Below are positions 1-7,082 of a stretch of DNA of 64,000 nt, piece by piece. The DNA lies in assembly GCF_900177815.1 (NCBI RefSeq), contig NZ_FXAZ01000001.1, positions 1,240,001 to 1,304,000 on the forward strand, read 5' to 3'. Below the pieces are notes generated by a model. The model searched no databases. It saw only the letters and a list, made by a program, of their open reading frames with translations, and was not told the origin of the DNA. The position numbers were made by a program, and so were the translations under genes. Positions within the stretch are counted from its first letter, which is position 1; the number at the start of each line of letters is the position of its first letter. The stretch is from Paenibacillus aquistagni (lineage in GTDB: Bacteria > Bacillota > Bacilli > Paenibacillales > Paenibacillaceae).

Positions 1-324
1 CAGACCGCTGCAGGTCTAGGCGTCTCCATGAAGCGTGAGTTTATCGTTTTGACACTCGCATCCGTTGCGCTTTCGTCCGGCAGTGTAGCACTCGGAGGCA
101 ATTTCTTCTTTGTTGGGCTCATCGCTCCTCATATGGCGCGCCGCATGGTAGGGAACAATCATAAGTTCGTCATACCAACAGCAGCTCTCGTCGGTGCTTT
201 AGTTATCCTGGCTGCTGATACGTTCACCCGAACGGTTAGCATGGGAGCTGACATTCCCACTGGAATCATCATTACCATCTTCGTTACGCCTTACTTCCTG
301 TATCTGCTCGCCAAGTCTAATTAA
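1..324 (+). CDS. FecCD-family iron-siderophore ABC permease, C-terminal part
   Basis: The frame is open from the first base, so this is the 3' end of a gene that begins outside the window. About 107 residues remain, with the membrane segments and the 'FVGLIAPHMARRMVG' motif that is diagnostic of FecCD/BtuC permeases (the loop that contacts the ATPase). The tail 'DIPTGIIITIFVTPYFLYLL' is the usual C-terminal signature of the family. The product would be an integral membrane subunit importing ferric siderophore or a related iron chelate, working with a second permease or as a homodimer, an ATPase and a binding lipoprotein. No partner gene follows it, so the rest of the system must lie upstream. 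The family is certain; the substrate is unknown. Confidence 0.93.
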   Translation, partial: QTAAGLGVSMKREFIVLTLASVALSSGSVALGGNFFFVGLIAPHMARRMVGNNHKFVIPTAALVGALVILAADTFTRTVSMGADIPTGIIITIFVTPYFLYLLAKSN

Positions 325-498
325 GAGCACACATTAAGAAGTGATGTAGATCACGAACCTTTGGCTTTATGCGACAATAGACTTAATTTCATGTGATAAT
401 AGTCCCTCCTTTCTTGCCGCAAGCCAAGTCCTATTGTATAATTTCACAGATCGTTTGATTACCTTTATATCCCAATGATGATTAGGAGCGTGAGGCGG

Positions 499-1170
499 TT
501 GAAGAAGAAGTGGTTTGTTGGAATTATTGGTTTGACTATGGTTGTCAGCATGGGGGCGGGAGCATACGCAGCATCGAATCTTACGGAAATCAAAGCCTAC
601 TTGAATCATGATATCAAAGTGAAGGTTGATGGCAAGCCGGTCCAGCTTCAAGATGAGCAGGGCAGTGTCGTCATTCCGATCACGTATAAAGGGACCACCT
701 ATCTGCCCGTCCGCGCTGTCTCCAATGCGCTGGATGTTGCTGTTGCTTACGATAGTGAGACGTCGAGCGTATTGCTAGGTGAGAAGACCGATGGCGTGTC
801 GATTGCAGATGGATTCTATTCCATGTACCATACGAAAGACCCATCAAAGACAAGCTATAAGGGCAAGGATTACAAAGACGTTTATTTTGACAATACTGAT
901 GGATCAAGAAGCAGCAATTTTGCGCTGAATCCAAAGAAAAAGTACCAGAAGCTCTACCTTCAGGTTGCAGCGGTTGGCAAAGATATTGAGGAAATATCGG
1001 TCCATGATAGTGATACCGATACCGAGTTGCTGCAAACAACCGTATCGATAGCTGATGGACTGAAGACGATTGAAGTTGATATCGGTGGAGTCGATCAATT
1101 GTGGGTGAATGCCGGAGTTAAAGACGGTGGAGGCATCTTCATTCCACTGACCACATCCTACTATAAATAA
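499..1170 (+). CDS. Secreted stalk-domain (copper amine oxidase N-like) protein
   Basis: About 223 residues. The N-terminus (KKK then a hydrophobic stretch ending AYAA) is a signal peptide. Residues about 40-90 carry the pattern 'YLPVRAVSNAL' followed by a short beta segment, the hallmark of the copper-amine-oxidase N-terminal domain (PF07833) that is abundant in Paenibacillus cell-surface proteins. It is not evidence of amine oxidase activity. The C-terminal half is beta-rich and resembles NPCBM-like domains (LYLQVAAVG...DQLWVNAG). I chose the TTG at 499 because AGGAG at 484-488 lies 10 bases before it and it gives a clean signal peptide; ATG at 475 is the alternative. The gene stands alone and is followed by a terminator. 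It is probably an extracytoplasmic binding or wall-associated protein. Confidence 0.8.
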   Translation: MKKKWFVGIIGLTMVVSMGAGAYAASNLTEIKAYLNHDIKVKVDGKPVQLQDEQGSVVIPITYKGTTYLPVRAVSNALDVAVAYDSETSSVLLGEKTDGVSIADGFYSMYHTKDPSKTSYKGKDYKDVYFDNTDGSRSSNFALNPKKKYQKLYLQVAAVGKDIEEISVHDSDTDTELLQTTVSIADGLKTIEVDIGGVDQLWVNAGVKDGGGIFIPLTTSYYK

Positions 1171-1180
1171 TTCATTCATG

Positions 1181-1214
1181 AATGAGGAGGCGAAACAACG
1201 CCTTCTCATTTTTT
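1181..1214 (+). terminator. Intrinsic terminator of the stalk-domain gene
   Basis: AATGAGGAGGCG pairs with CGCCTTCTCATT (one G-U) across a short AAACAA loop and runs into a T tract. It starts 10 bases after the stop codon. Confidence 0.85.
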
Positions 1215-1281
1215 GTGAACATGCTATCATAAGGAGAAGGGACTATTTTTATGGCAACTCATTTATAGGAGAATCGATAAG

Positions 1282-1683
1282 ATGAAACATATTCGCTTAA
1301 CGACAGAACCACCAGCCAATTTCAACTTGCTTAAAGAGCTATATGAAGTTTTAGGTTGGAACTCGCTGCAATTAACGGTTAAGGAACTAGAGGCTATGTG
1401 CTGTCAAAGCTGGTATGCTGTCTATGCCTATGACCATGGCCGATTGATTGGGATGGGCCGTGTCATCTCGGATGGTATCATTACAGGAATCGTGTGCGGG
1501 CTTTGTGTGCATCCAGACTTTCAATCCAAAGGCATTGGAGCCGCTATACTTGGGCAGCTGATCGAGTATTGCGAGCACCATAGAGTCATTCCCCAACTAA
1601 TGTGCACGGAGGGATTAGAAGCTTATTATGAGAAGCATGGGTTTACTAAGTTCACCATCGGCATGACTCGAACGCGCACCTAA
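1282..1683 (+). CDS. GNAT-family N-acetyltransferase
   Basis: 133 residues, normal size for a single-domain GNAT protein. The acetyl-CoA pyrophosphate loop is seen in 'VHPDFQSKGIGAAIL' (Q/RxxGxG/A motif A), and the C-terminal 'YYEKHGF' is the usual beta6-alpha segment. It should transfer an acetyl group from acetyl-CoA to a small molecule or peptide amine in the cytoplasm; the acceptor cannot be told. AGGAG lies 9 bases before the ATG. The gene is monocistronic, about 100 bases after the preceding stop. Confidence 0.88.
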   Translation: MKHIRLTTEPPANFNLLKELYEVLGWNSLQLTVKELEAMCCQSWYAVYAYDHGRLIGMGRVISDGIITGIVCGLCVHPDFQSKGIGAAILGQLIEYCEHHRVIPQLMCTEGLEAYYEKHGFTKFTIGMTRTRT

Positions 1684-1949
1684 ACGGCTAGATTAGACGC
1701 TATAAGATCGACGAGGCCATACAGCGTGTTTGTACGTCCTGAATACAACCGCGAAACACTCCAGCTTGTCATACGAGAAGTATATGGACTGCATTCCTAG
1801 GCAATTGTATAGAAGATGATATCTAATCATAGGATCTATTGTTCATCTTTCGATTATGGTATCCTTAGTAAGCACAGCATCAAGGTTCATATACAGCTGT
1901 TAAAAGCTTAGTTGCTTAAGGTCCATGACCGCCTTGAAAGAATGTTTGG
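1684..1949. other. Intergenic stretch without a recognised feature
   Basis: No convincing reading frame, hairpin with T tract or RNA motif was seen between the acetyltransferase and the YdcF-like gene. It presumably holds the promoter of the latter. Confidence 0.5.
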
Positions 1950-3002
1950 ATGGAGTGTTCGACACCGATGACAAATGCATTATGGTTTTTTCCACTTGCT
2001 TCATTTGTTCTTTTCCTTGTAGTTTATCTAAGAGATCCGAGAAGAACAATCAACGGCTTGCTCCTTAACGTTTTTGTATGTATAACCGGAGTATCCTTAA
2101 TTGCCACAGCGTTCTTATCCGGCAATGCCTTTCTAATGGTCTTGGCCATCATTCCTATGTTATTGTTTATATTCATGATTGCCTTTGGAGGATACGCCTT
2201 GGCAATCGTCCTACTGCTCAATGCCAAGACATTGATTCAGAAAGAGGGAAGAAAATTCTCGAATTACCTTACGCTGATCTTAGGCATTAGCATCATTGCC
2301 TTTCTTGTTATTTCGCTGGTACAGCCTATACGTTTCTTGCCTGAGGAATTCCAGATTCTCTATTCCGGGATCATGCTGATCTTATTTTACTTCTTCCTTC
2401 ATCTATTCAGCTTCTTGTCTGCGTACTTTCTGTACCAATTCAATAGGCCTCGGTTGAATCAAGACTTTATCATTGTTCTCGGAAGCGGGTTGATTGGCGA
2501 CAAGGTACCGCCGCTGCTTGCCAATCGTATCAATAAGGCTATCGAATTCTATCATAAGCAACAAGCAGTAACCACACCGCCAACCATTATCTTCTCAGGT
2601 GGAAAAGGATCGGATGAGCAAGTATCGGAAGCAGAGGCTATGCAAGCCTATGCCCTTGATAAGGGCATTCCTGTCCAGCATACGATACAGGAGAATCGCT
2701 CCGTGAATACTTATGAGAATATGATGTTTTCCAAAAATATCATGGATAGTTTAAAAGAAAGCTACAACAGTATTTTCATTACAAACAACTTCCATCTATT
2801 CCGAGCTGGCATGTATGCGCGCGCCGCAGGGCTAGCCAGTCAAGGCATTGGAGCCAAGACCGCATTGTACTATTGGCCCAATGCCATGATACGAGAATAT
2901 ATTGCCGTCGTCGTCATGAACAAGAAGCGACACGGGGCAGTGGTTGGGGTGATTCTAGGATTTTCATTGATCATCGTGGCGCTCATGTACGGGGTCAAGT
3001 AA
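1950..3002 (+). CDS. YdcF/DUF218-family membrane protein
   Basis: 350 residues. The N-terminal half has about five or six hydrophobic membrane segments. The C-terminal half is a DUF218/YdcF (ElyC/SanA-like) domain: 'FIIVLGSGLIGDKVPPLLANRI' then 'IIFSGGKGSDEQVSEAEAM', with 'ENRSVNTYENMMFS' and 'ITNNFHLFRAGMYA', the conserved order of this family. A last hydrophobic helix closes the protein. The family is tied to envelope homeostasis in other bacteria, but its reaction is unsettled. Two starts are possible: ATG 1950 (weak GAAAG upstream) and ATG 1968 (GGAG 12 bases upstream). A terminator follows, so it is a single-gene unit. Confidence 0.85.
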   Translation: MECSTPMTNALWFFPLASFVLFLVVYLRDPRRTINGLLLNVFVCITGVSLIATAFLSGNAFLMVLAIIPMLLFIFMIAFGGYALAIVLLLNAKTLIQKEGRKFSNYLTLILGISIIAFLVISLVQPIRFLPEEFQILYSGIMLILFYFFLHLFSFLSAYFLYQFNRPRLNQDFIIVLGSGLIGDKVPPLLANRINKAIEFYHKQQAVTTPPTIIFSGGKGSDEQVSEAEAMQAYALDKGIPVQHTIQENRSVNTYENMMFSKNIMDSLKESYNSIFITNNFHLFRAGMYARAAGLASQGIGAKTALYYWPNAMIREYIAVVVMNKKRHGAVVGVILGFSLIIVALMYGVK

Positions 3003-3042
3003 TACATAACACTGAACAGCATAACAGGAACGATCAATTGTG

Positions 3043-3084
3043 AACCTCGGGGGCCATGTCAAAGCGTGGACTCGGGGTTTTTTC
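3043..3084 (+). terminator. Probable intrinsic terminator after the YdcF-like gene
   Basis: AACCTCGGG pairs with CTCGGGGTT (with G-U pairs) and is followed by TTTTTT. Confidence 0.65.
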
Positions 3085-3305
3085 GTTATGACTGGAACTC
3101 TAGTGTCGCCTAATCCAAATGAGCTTCGCGCTCATTATCTCTCATCGGTGGCCATTCATAGTAAGCGATGGCCTCCTTAACGTATTCTCCGATACGAGGT
3201 GAATGGAGCACATGGCGCAAGATGGGTTTGACTGGAAACATCCGCTGTGTTATAAATGGATTGAGCAACCTAATCCATTTAATTCTGAGGAGGAGATCAA
3301 GATTC

Positions 3306-3848
3306 ATGAGTCCATCCTTGTCTCGCGAGAACTTTTTTCTAACGATCATCAATCAATTTGATGAGCATGGCGTGAAGCCTGGCAGCCTTGAGCATACCCT
3401 TCAACAATTGATCCTTGATATTGCGGAGACGGTTCGCAGCAAGTCCAGTCTTCATTCAGACCTGATCAGTCGCATAAATCGTGTGTTTCAGGAGTACCAA
3501 GCTGTTCAGCTTAAGGTTGGCCTTGCCTCGCAGGTTGATCTTGCTCCCATGAGCAGCTCATATCGACACAGCACCGATGAAGAACAGCAGATCGTGCTCT
3601 ATACCGAATTCATCGATGAGCCTCATCAATGGAAGCGATTATATATGGAGGCTTTAATTAGCTTGCTTGAGGCTATTGAGAAGAATCGGCTCGAATTGCA
3701 GCGCTGTATTCAATGCGAGGCTTGGTATATCCCGTATCAGCGTGCGCATGTCACAAAGTTTTGCAGCTCCAAATGCCGAAACCGCTACAATTACGTCATG
3801 CGAACACAAAAAGAACCGAACATTAGCAGAGAGGAGATGCCCATATGA
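3306..3848 (+). CDS. CGNR-like zinc-finger protein, 5' end probably frameshifted
   Basis: 180 residues from ATG 3306. The C-terminus carries 'CIQCEAW' and 'FCSSKCRNRYNYVMR', four cysteines spaced like the CGNR zinc finger found in predicted DNA-binding regulators. The N-terminal two thirds are helical with no recognised domain. Its last bases overlap the map start (ATGA), so the two genes are translationally coupled. A second frame from ATG 3212, with GAGGTG 10 bases upstream, encodes a protein-like acidic stretch (MAQDGFDWKHP...) that stops just after a run of six T at 3333-3338. Reading five T instead would join it smoothly to this frame. The true N-terminus may therefore start at 3212. Function is inferred as a regulator or nucleic-acid-binding protein. 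Confidence 0.65.
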   Translation: MSPSLSRENFFLTIINQFDEHGVKPGSLEHTLQQLILDIAETVRSKSSLHSDLISRINRVFQEYQAVQLKVGLASQVDLAPMSSSYRHSTDEEQQIVLYTEFIDEPHQWKRLYMEALISLLEAIEKNRLELQRCIQCEAWYIPYQRAHVTKFCSSKCRNRYNYVMRTQKEPNISREEMPI

Positions 3849-4591
3849 TCATATTAAAATCAGACGCTGAAATTGAATTGATGAGGGAGGCAGGGCGAAT
3901 TGTAGCGGAATGCCATGCCATGCTGGAACCAATCATCCAGCCCGGGATCACAACCTTAGACATTGACCGACTCGTGGAAGAAAAAATCCGCGAACGTGGA
4001 GCTGTTCCGAGCTTCAAGGGACACCAAGGCTTTACTGCATCGATCTGCACAGCAAAAAACGATGTGATTTGCCACGCATTTCCTGATTCGCATCCTTTGG
4101 CCGAAGGCGATGTCGTCACCATTGACATTGGCGCCTTCTACAAAGGCTTTCATGGAGATTCTGGCTGGACATATGCGGTTGGCCATGTCTCACAAGACTT
4201 AGAGGAGCTCATGAAGGCTTGCCATCAAAGTTTGCTCCTTGGAATCGAGCAGGCGATCGTGGGCAATCGTATTGGGGATATTGGATATGCAATCGAACAT
4301 TTTGCGCAGCAATCAGGGTATGGCAATGTTCGTGAATTCACGGGTCATGCAGTCGGAAGAGAGCTGTGGGAAGAACCGACTGTACCCAATTACGGCAGTA
4401 AAGGCAAAGGCCCGCGGATCAAAAAAGGAATGGCCCTTGCCATTGAGCCTATGTTTACCTTAGGGGACGCTCGTGCTTATCTTGAAGATGATGGCTGGAC
4501 AGCTCGAACGGTTGATCATTCCATTTGTGTCCAATTTGAGCATACAGTTGCGATTACCGATGACGGCCCCAGAATCCTGACGGTATTATAG
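3845..4591 (+). CDS. map: Type I methionine aminopeptidase
   Basis: 248 residues, full length for a type I enzyme without extension. It removes the initiator methionine from nascent proteins. The five metal ligands can be placed: Asp in 'TIDIG', Asp in 'HGDSGWT', His168 in 'FTGHAVGR', Glu in 'AIEPM' and Glu in 'FEHTVAI'. The substrate-side His of 'CHAFP' is also present. One oddity is that the second active-site His, seven residues after the His ligand (E. coli His178 in GHGIGRxxHEEP), is Trp175 here (GHAVGRELWEEP). It overlaps the upstream zinc-finger gene by four bases. It is more likely an auxiliary paralogue than the essential copy, which usually sits in the ribosomal-protein region; that part is inference. 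Confidence 0.92.
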   Translation: MIILKSDAEIELMREAGRIVAECHAMLEPIIQPGITTLDIDRLVEEKIRERGAVPSFKGHQGFTASICTAKNDVICHAFPDSHPLAEGDVVTIDIGAFYKGFHGDSGWTYAVGHVSQDLEELMKACHQSLLLGIEQAIVGNRIGDIGYAIEHFAQQSGYGNVREFTGHAVGRELWEEPTVPNYGSKGKGPRIKKGMALAIEPMFTLGDARAYLEDDGWTARTVDHSICVQFEHTVAITDDGPRILTVL

Positions 4592-4597
4592 GCAGGC

Positions 4598-5449
4598 CTA
4601 TGCTTGATCTCCTTCGACTGGGCTGCATATGCCTTTGAACGGAACACACATCTCAGTTGAAGGACAGAACCCTGGATTTAACGTACATAAGGCTTGCGTA
4701 TATCGGGGGTCTTTCACGCTGATGTACTTGAAATAGCATACGATTTCATGATTGCGAACCGGCAAGCTGTTTAGCTGAAACGAAAGGGGCACCTTCATCT
4801 TCACGTGCTGATACTTCAAGCCTTTCTTTGTAAAAGGCGGGGGATACAATCGGTCTGGCAAGGTCGGAATAATATCATGAATATTCTCGATGCGAAAGCT
4901 CTTCTTAATCGTTCGATTATAATGAGCAGCAAACACGGGGTCCGCAACCCGCGGGCTTCCATACGTATATGTCATGAGCTTTTTAAATGATGTATTTACA
5001 GCTATATCAAAAGCAGCCAGTACCGCTAGCGCTCCTCCCAAGCTGTGGCCTGCAACAAACAGCTTTTTTCGCGGTGACAGCCGGCTTAATGCTTGAAACA
5101 ATTCATTTCTGGCGGACTGATAGATGCATGTGAAGCCGCGATGTGTCTTCCCCGCGTTTTTTACAAAAGGAAAAGGGACTTGGTAGAGATCTTGATCGGA
5201 CTCATTGTCCTTGAATGTGCGTGTACCTCTAAACACAACCACAATCTGATCCTCTGATTCTGCAAGAAAGCCAAATACTTCAGCTTCAGGCTCCTCAACG
5301 CCAGCCAGCGCCTTGATAATCAATCGAAGATGATATCCTTCAGGCAGAATCAATCTTCTCTGTTCAAACCGTTCATAGGATTGATGGATCATCGCAGCAA
5401 GCAGTATCGCTTCTTGTGTGTCTATCTTCTCCATTCTCGGAGGACTCAT
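4598..5449 (-). CDS. Class 3 lipase-like alpha/beta hydrolase, active-site serine present
   Basis: 283 residues. The pattern 'FVAGHSLGGALAVLAA' is the GxSxG nucleophile elbow of class 3 lipases (Ser136). 'YGSPRVADPVFAAHY' supplies the catalytic Asp region and 'ENIHDIIPTLPDRLYP...YQHV' the His region. No signal peptide is visible, so it appears cytoplasmic. A cysteine-rich C-terminus (CTLNPGFC...EMCVPFKGIC) is shared with the next gene and is not typical of the family. GGGAG lies 8 bases before the start. It forms a tandem pair with the gene at 5503-6333, clearly by duplication. A role as carboxylesterase or lipase is likely; the natural substrate is unknown. Confidence 0.87.
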   Translation of the reverse strand: MSPPRMEKIDTQEAILLAAMIHQSYERFEQRRLILPEGYHLRLIIKALAGVEEPEAEVFGFLAESEDQIVVVFRGTRTFKDNESDQDLYQVPFPFVKNAGKTHRGFTCIYQSARNELFQALSRLSPRKKLFVAGHSLGGALAVLAAFDIAVNTSFKKLMTYTYGSPRVADPVFAAHYNRTIKKSFRIENIHDIIPTLPDRLYPPPFTKKGLKYQHVKMKVPLSFQLNSLPVRNHEIVCYFKYISVKDPRYTQALCTLNPGFCPSTEMCVPFKGICSPVEGDQA

Positions 5450-5502
5450 TTCACCAGCTCCCTTATAGCTTTCTTCTCATTAAAACGACGATGCATGCAG
5501 AA

Positions 5503-6333
5503 CTAGCAGTTCCCTGTATAAGGGACGCACATTTCTGTAGGCGGACAGAAGCCGGGGTTAAACTTGCACAGCTCCTCAGCATAGGCAGGATTGTGTTTGC
5601 TTAAGCTTTTGAAATAGCAGGCGATCTCATCATTGCGAGGGGTATTGTTCAATTGAAAGGAGAGCGGGTACTTTGCTTTTACATGCTGATAGGCGATGCC
5701 TTTCTGTGTGAATGGAGGGGGATACTTTATTGAAGGAAAAGTTGGGAAAGAGTCATGAATATTCGCGATTCGCACGCTATTCTGCACGATATGATTGAAG
5801 CGGAAAGCAAATGGAGGATCTCCTATACGCGGACTGCCGTAAGTATAAATGGTGGGCTTCTTAAATTTCGAATTAACGGCAATATCTAACGCAGCTAGGG
5901 TAGCTAATGCCCCACCATAGTTATGACCTGTGATATATAGTTTTTTGCTCGTTGATAGGGTATTCAACATCCGAAGGATATCGTTTCTAGCGGACTGATA
6001 AATACATGTAAATCCACGTGAAGTTCTTCCTGCTCGCTGAACAAATGGATAGGGAATCTGGAAAATATCATATGAGGCAAGCAGATCAGCAGGATAGGCA
6101 GCATAACCTCTAAAGGCGATAATAATGTGATCCTGTGATTCCGCTATATAACCATATATAAGCTCTTCAGGATTCTCCACATTTGCCAGTCCCCGAATCG
6201 TATAGATCCATGTAAAGCCCCTTGGCAAGATCAGCTTGCCTTCAATGTACAGTGGATAGGTTTGATAACACATCGCAGCAAGCAGTATCGCAGTCTGACT
6301 GTCAAAACCATATTTCTTGTCTGCCTTGCCCAT
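5503..6333 (-). CDS. Class 3 lipase-like paralogue with Asn in place of the catalytic Ser
   Basis: 276 residues, aligning end to end with its downstream neighbour, including 'YGSPRIGDPPFA', 'ANIHDSFPTFPS' and the cysteine-rich tail (CKFNPGFC...EMCVPYTGNC). The nucleophile elbow reads 'YITGHNYGGALATLAALD': the serine codon AGC of the paralogue is AAC (Asn138), a single G-to-A change, and the next residue is Tyr. The rest of the frame is intact, so this looks like a retained pseudoenzyme rather than a decayed gene. AAGGGAG is 7 bases before the ATG. The 53-base gap suggests co-transcription with 4598-5449. It may have a binding or regulatory role, or hydrolysis may have been lost recently. Confidence 0.85.
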   Translation of the reverse strand: MGKADKKYGFDSQTAILLAAMCYQTYPLYIEGKLILPRGFTWIYTIRGLANVENPEELIYGYIAESQDHIIIAFRGYAAYPADLLASYDIFQIPYPFVQRAGRTSRGFTCIYQSARNDILRMLNTLSTSKKLYITGHNYGGALATLAALDIAVNSKFKKPTIYTYGSPRIGDPPFAFRFNHIVQNSVRIANIHDSFPTFPSIKYPPPFTQKGIAYQHVKAKYPLSFQLNNTPRNDEIACYFKSLSKHNPAYAEELCKFNPGFCPPTEMCVPYTGNC

Positions 6334-6602
6334 CTGGACACTCCCTTTTCCTGCTCAAAGGCAGTAGAGTATTGCAAATCTCATGTGATGCATTCATTGT
6401 CCGTGATGTCCACACCATATGAGATGGTTTCATGTATGAGTATATGCCTATGTCGATGAATGGATGTTTGGCAAGGCTAAAAAGTTGGGACTGTTATTGG
6501 AGCAATCAGATGCAATATAATAGGAGAGCCGAATGCGTAGCATGATATGAATCTAAGAGCGGCACAAATAGGGTGTGCACGGAGTGCATCAAGGGGGTTG
6601 AC
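6334..6602. other. Divergent intergenic region
   Basis: It lies between the minus-strand lipase pair and the plus-strand channel-like gene, so it should carry promoters for both. No -35/-10 pair was clear enough to mark. Confidence 0.4.
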
Positions 6603-6938
6603 ATGGTTTCCTTTATCATGACATTGAAGCGTCTGCTGTCTGGAATCTGGCGCAATATTAAAGAGCCGATCTTTTTATCTTTGTTAACGACATTAATATT
6701 AATTGTATGCTCAGGTACAATGTTTTACTCCAAGGTAGAGGAGTGGGCACTGCTTGACGCGATCTACTTTGCTGTTGTCTCGCTTATTCCCACGTCTTTA
6801 GATACAGGCCTTTCCCCGCAAACAAGCTTCGGTAAAATATTTACAATGATCTACCTCATTGTCGGGGTAGGCGTGATGATGATGCTTCTGGTCATGATTG
6901 GAAAAGCAATTATCAAAGTCTCATCTGATAGAAGATAA
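6603..6938 (+). CDS. Two-TM potassium-channel-like protein with non-canonical filter
   Basis: 111 residues from ATG 6603, chosen because AAGGGGG lies 5 bases upstream; ATG 6573 lacks a site. The architecture is TM helix, pore helix, filter, TM helix, as in the Ion_trans_2 family: 'LLDAIYFAVVSL', then 'LSPQTSFGKIFTMIYLIVGVGVMM'. The segment that should read T-V-G-Y-G-D is T-S-L-D-T-G at residues 64-69, so the K+ selectivity signature is absent while the flanking residues are well kept. There is no regulatory RCK domain. It may be a cation channel with altered selectivity, or a subunit of another channel. Confidence 0.75.
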   Translation: MVSFIMTLKRLLSGIWRNIKEPIFLSLLTTLILIVCSGTMFYSKVEEWALLDAIYFAVVSLIPTSLDTGLSPQTSFGKIFTMIYLIVGVGVMMMLLVMIGKAIIKVSSDRR

Positions 6939-6968
6939 TGTGAAGCGAAACAATACATTTGATATAGA

Positions 6969-7076
6969 AACGGGGCTGCCTCATAGCCTAACATGTTGTT
7001 GAGACAAGTCGTGGTTAACCCGGCTGGTAAAGCGTCCGACTAGTTGAGCCACATGCATCAAAGGGCCAGCCCCGTT
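6969..7076. other. Long stem with structured loop between convergent genes
   Basis: AACGGGGCTG (6969-6978) is exactly complementary to CAGCCCCGTT (7067-7076), enclosing about 88 bases with further short self-complementary parts. It fills the space between the channel-like gene and the sulfatase, which converge here. It could act as a bidirectional transcription end or be a small repeat element; there is no long T tract. Confidence 0.4.
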
Positions 7077-7082
7077 ATATGA

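Noticed and set aside
475-1170. Copper amine oxidase enzyme
   Set aside because: Only the N-terminal stalk domain is present; there is no quinone cofactor or catalytic domain.
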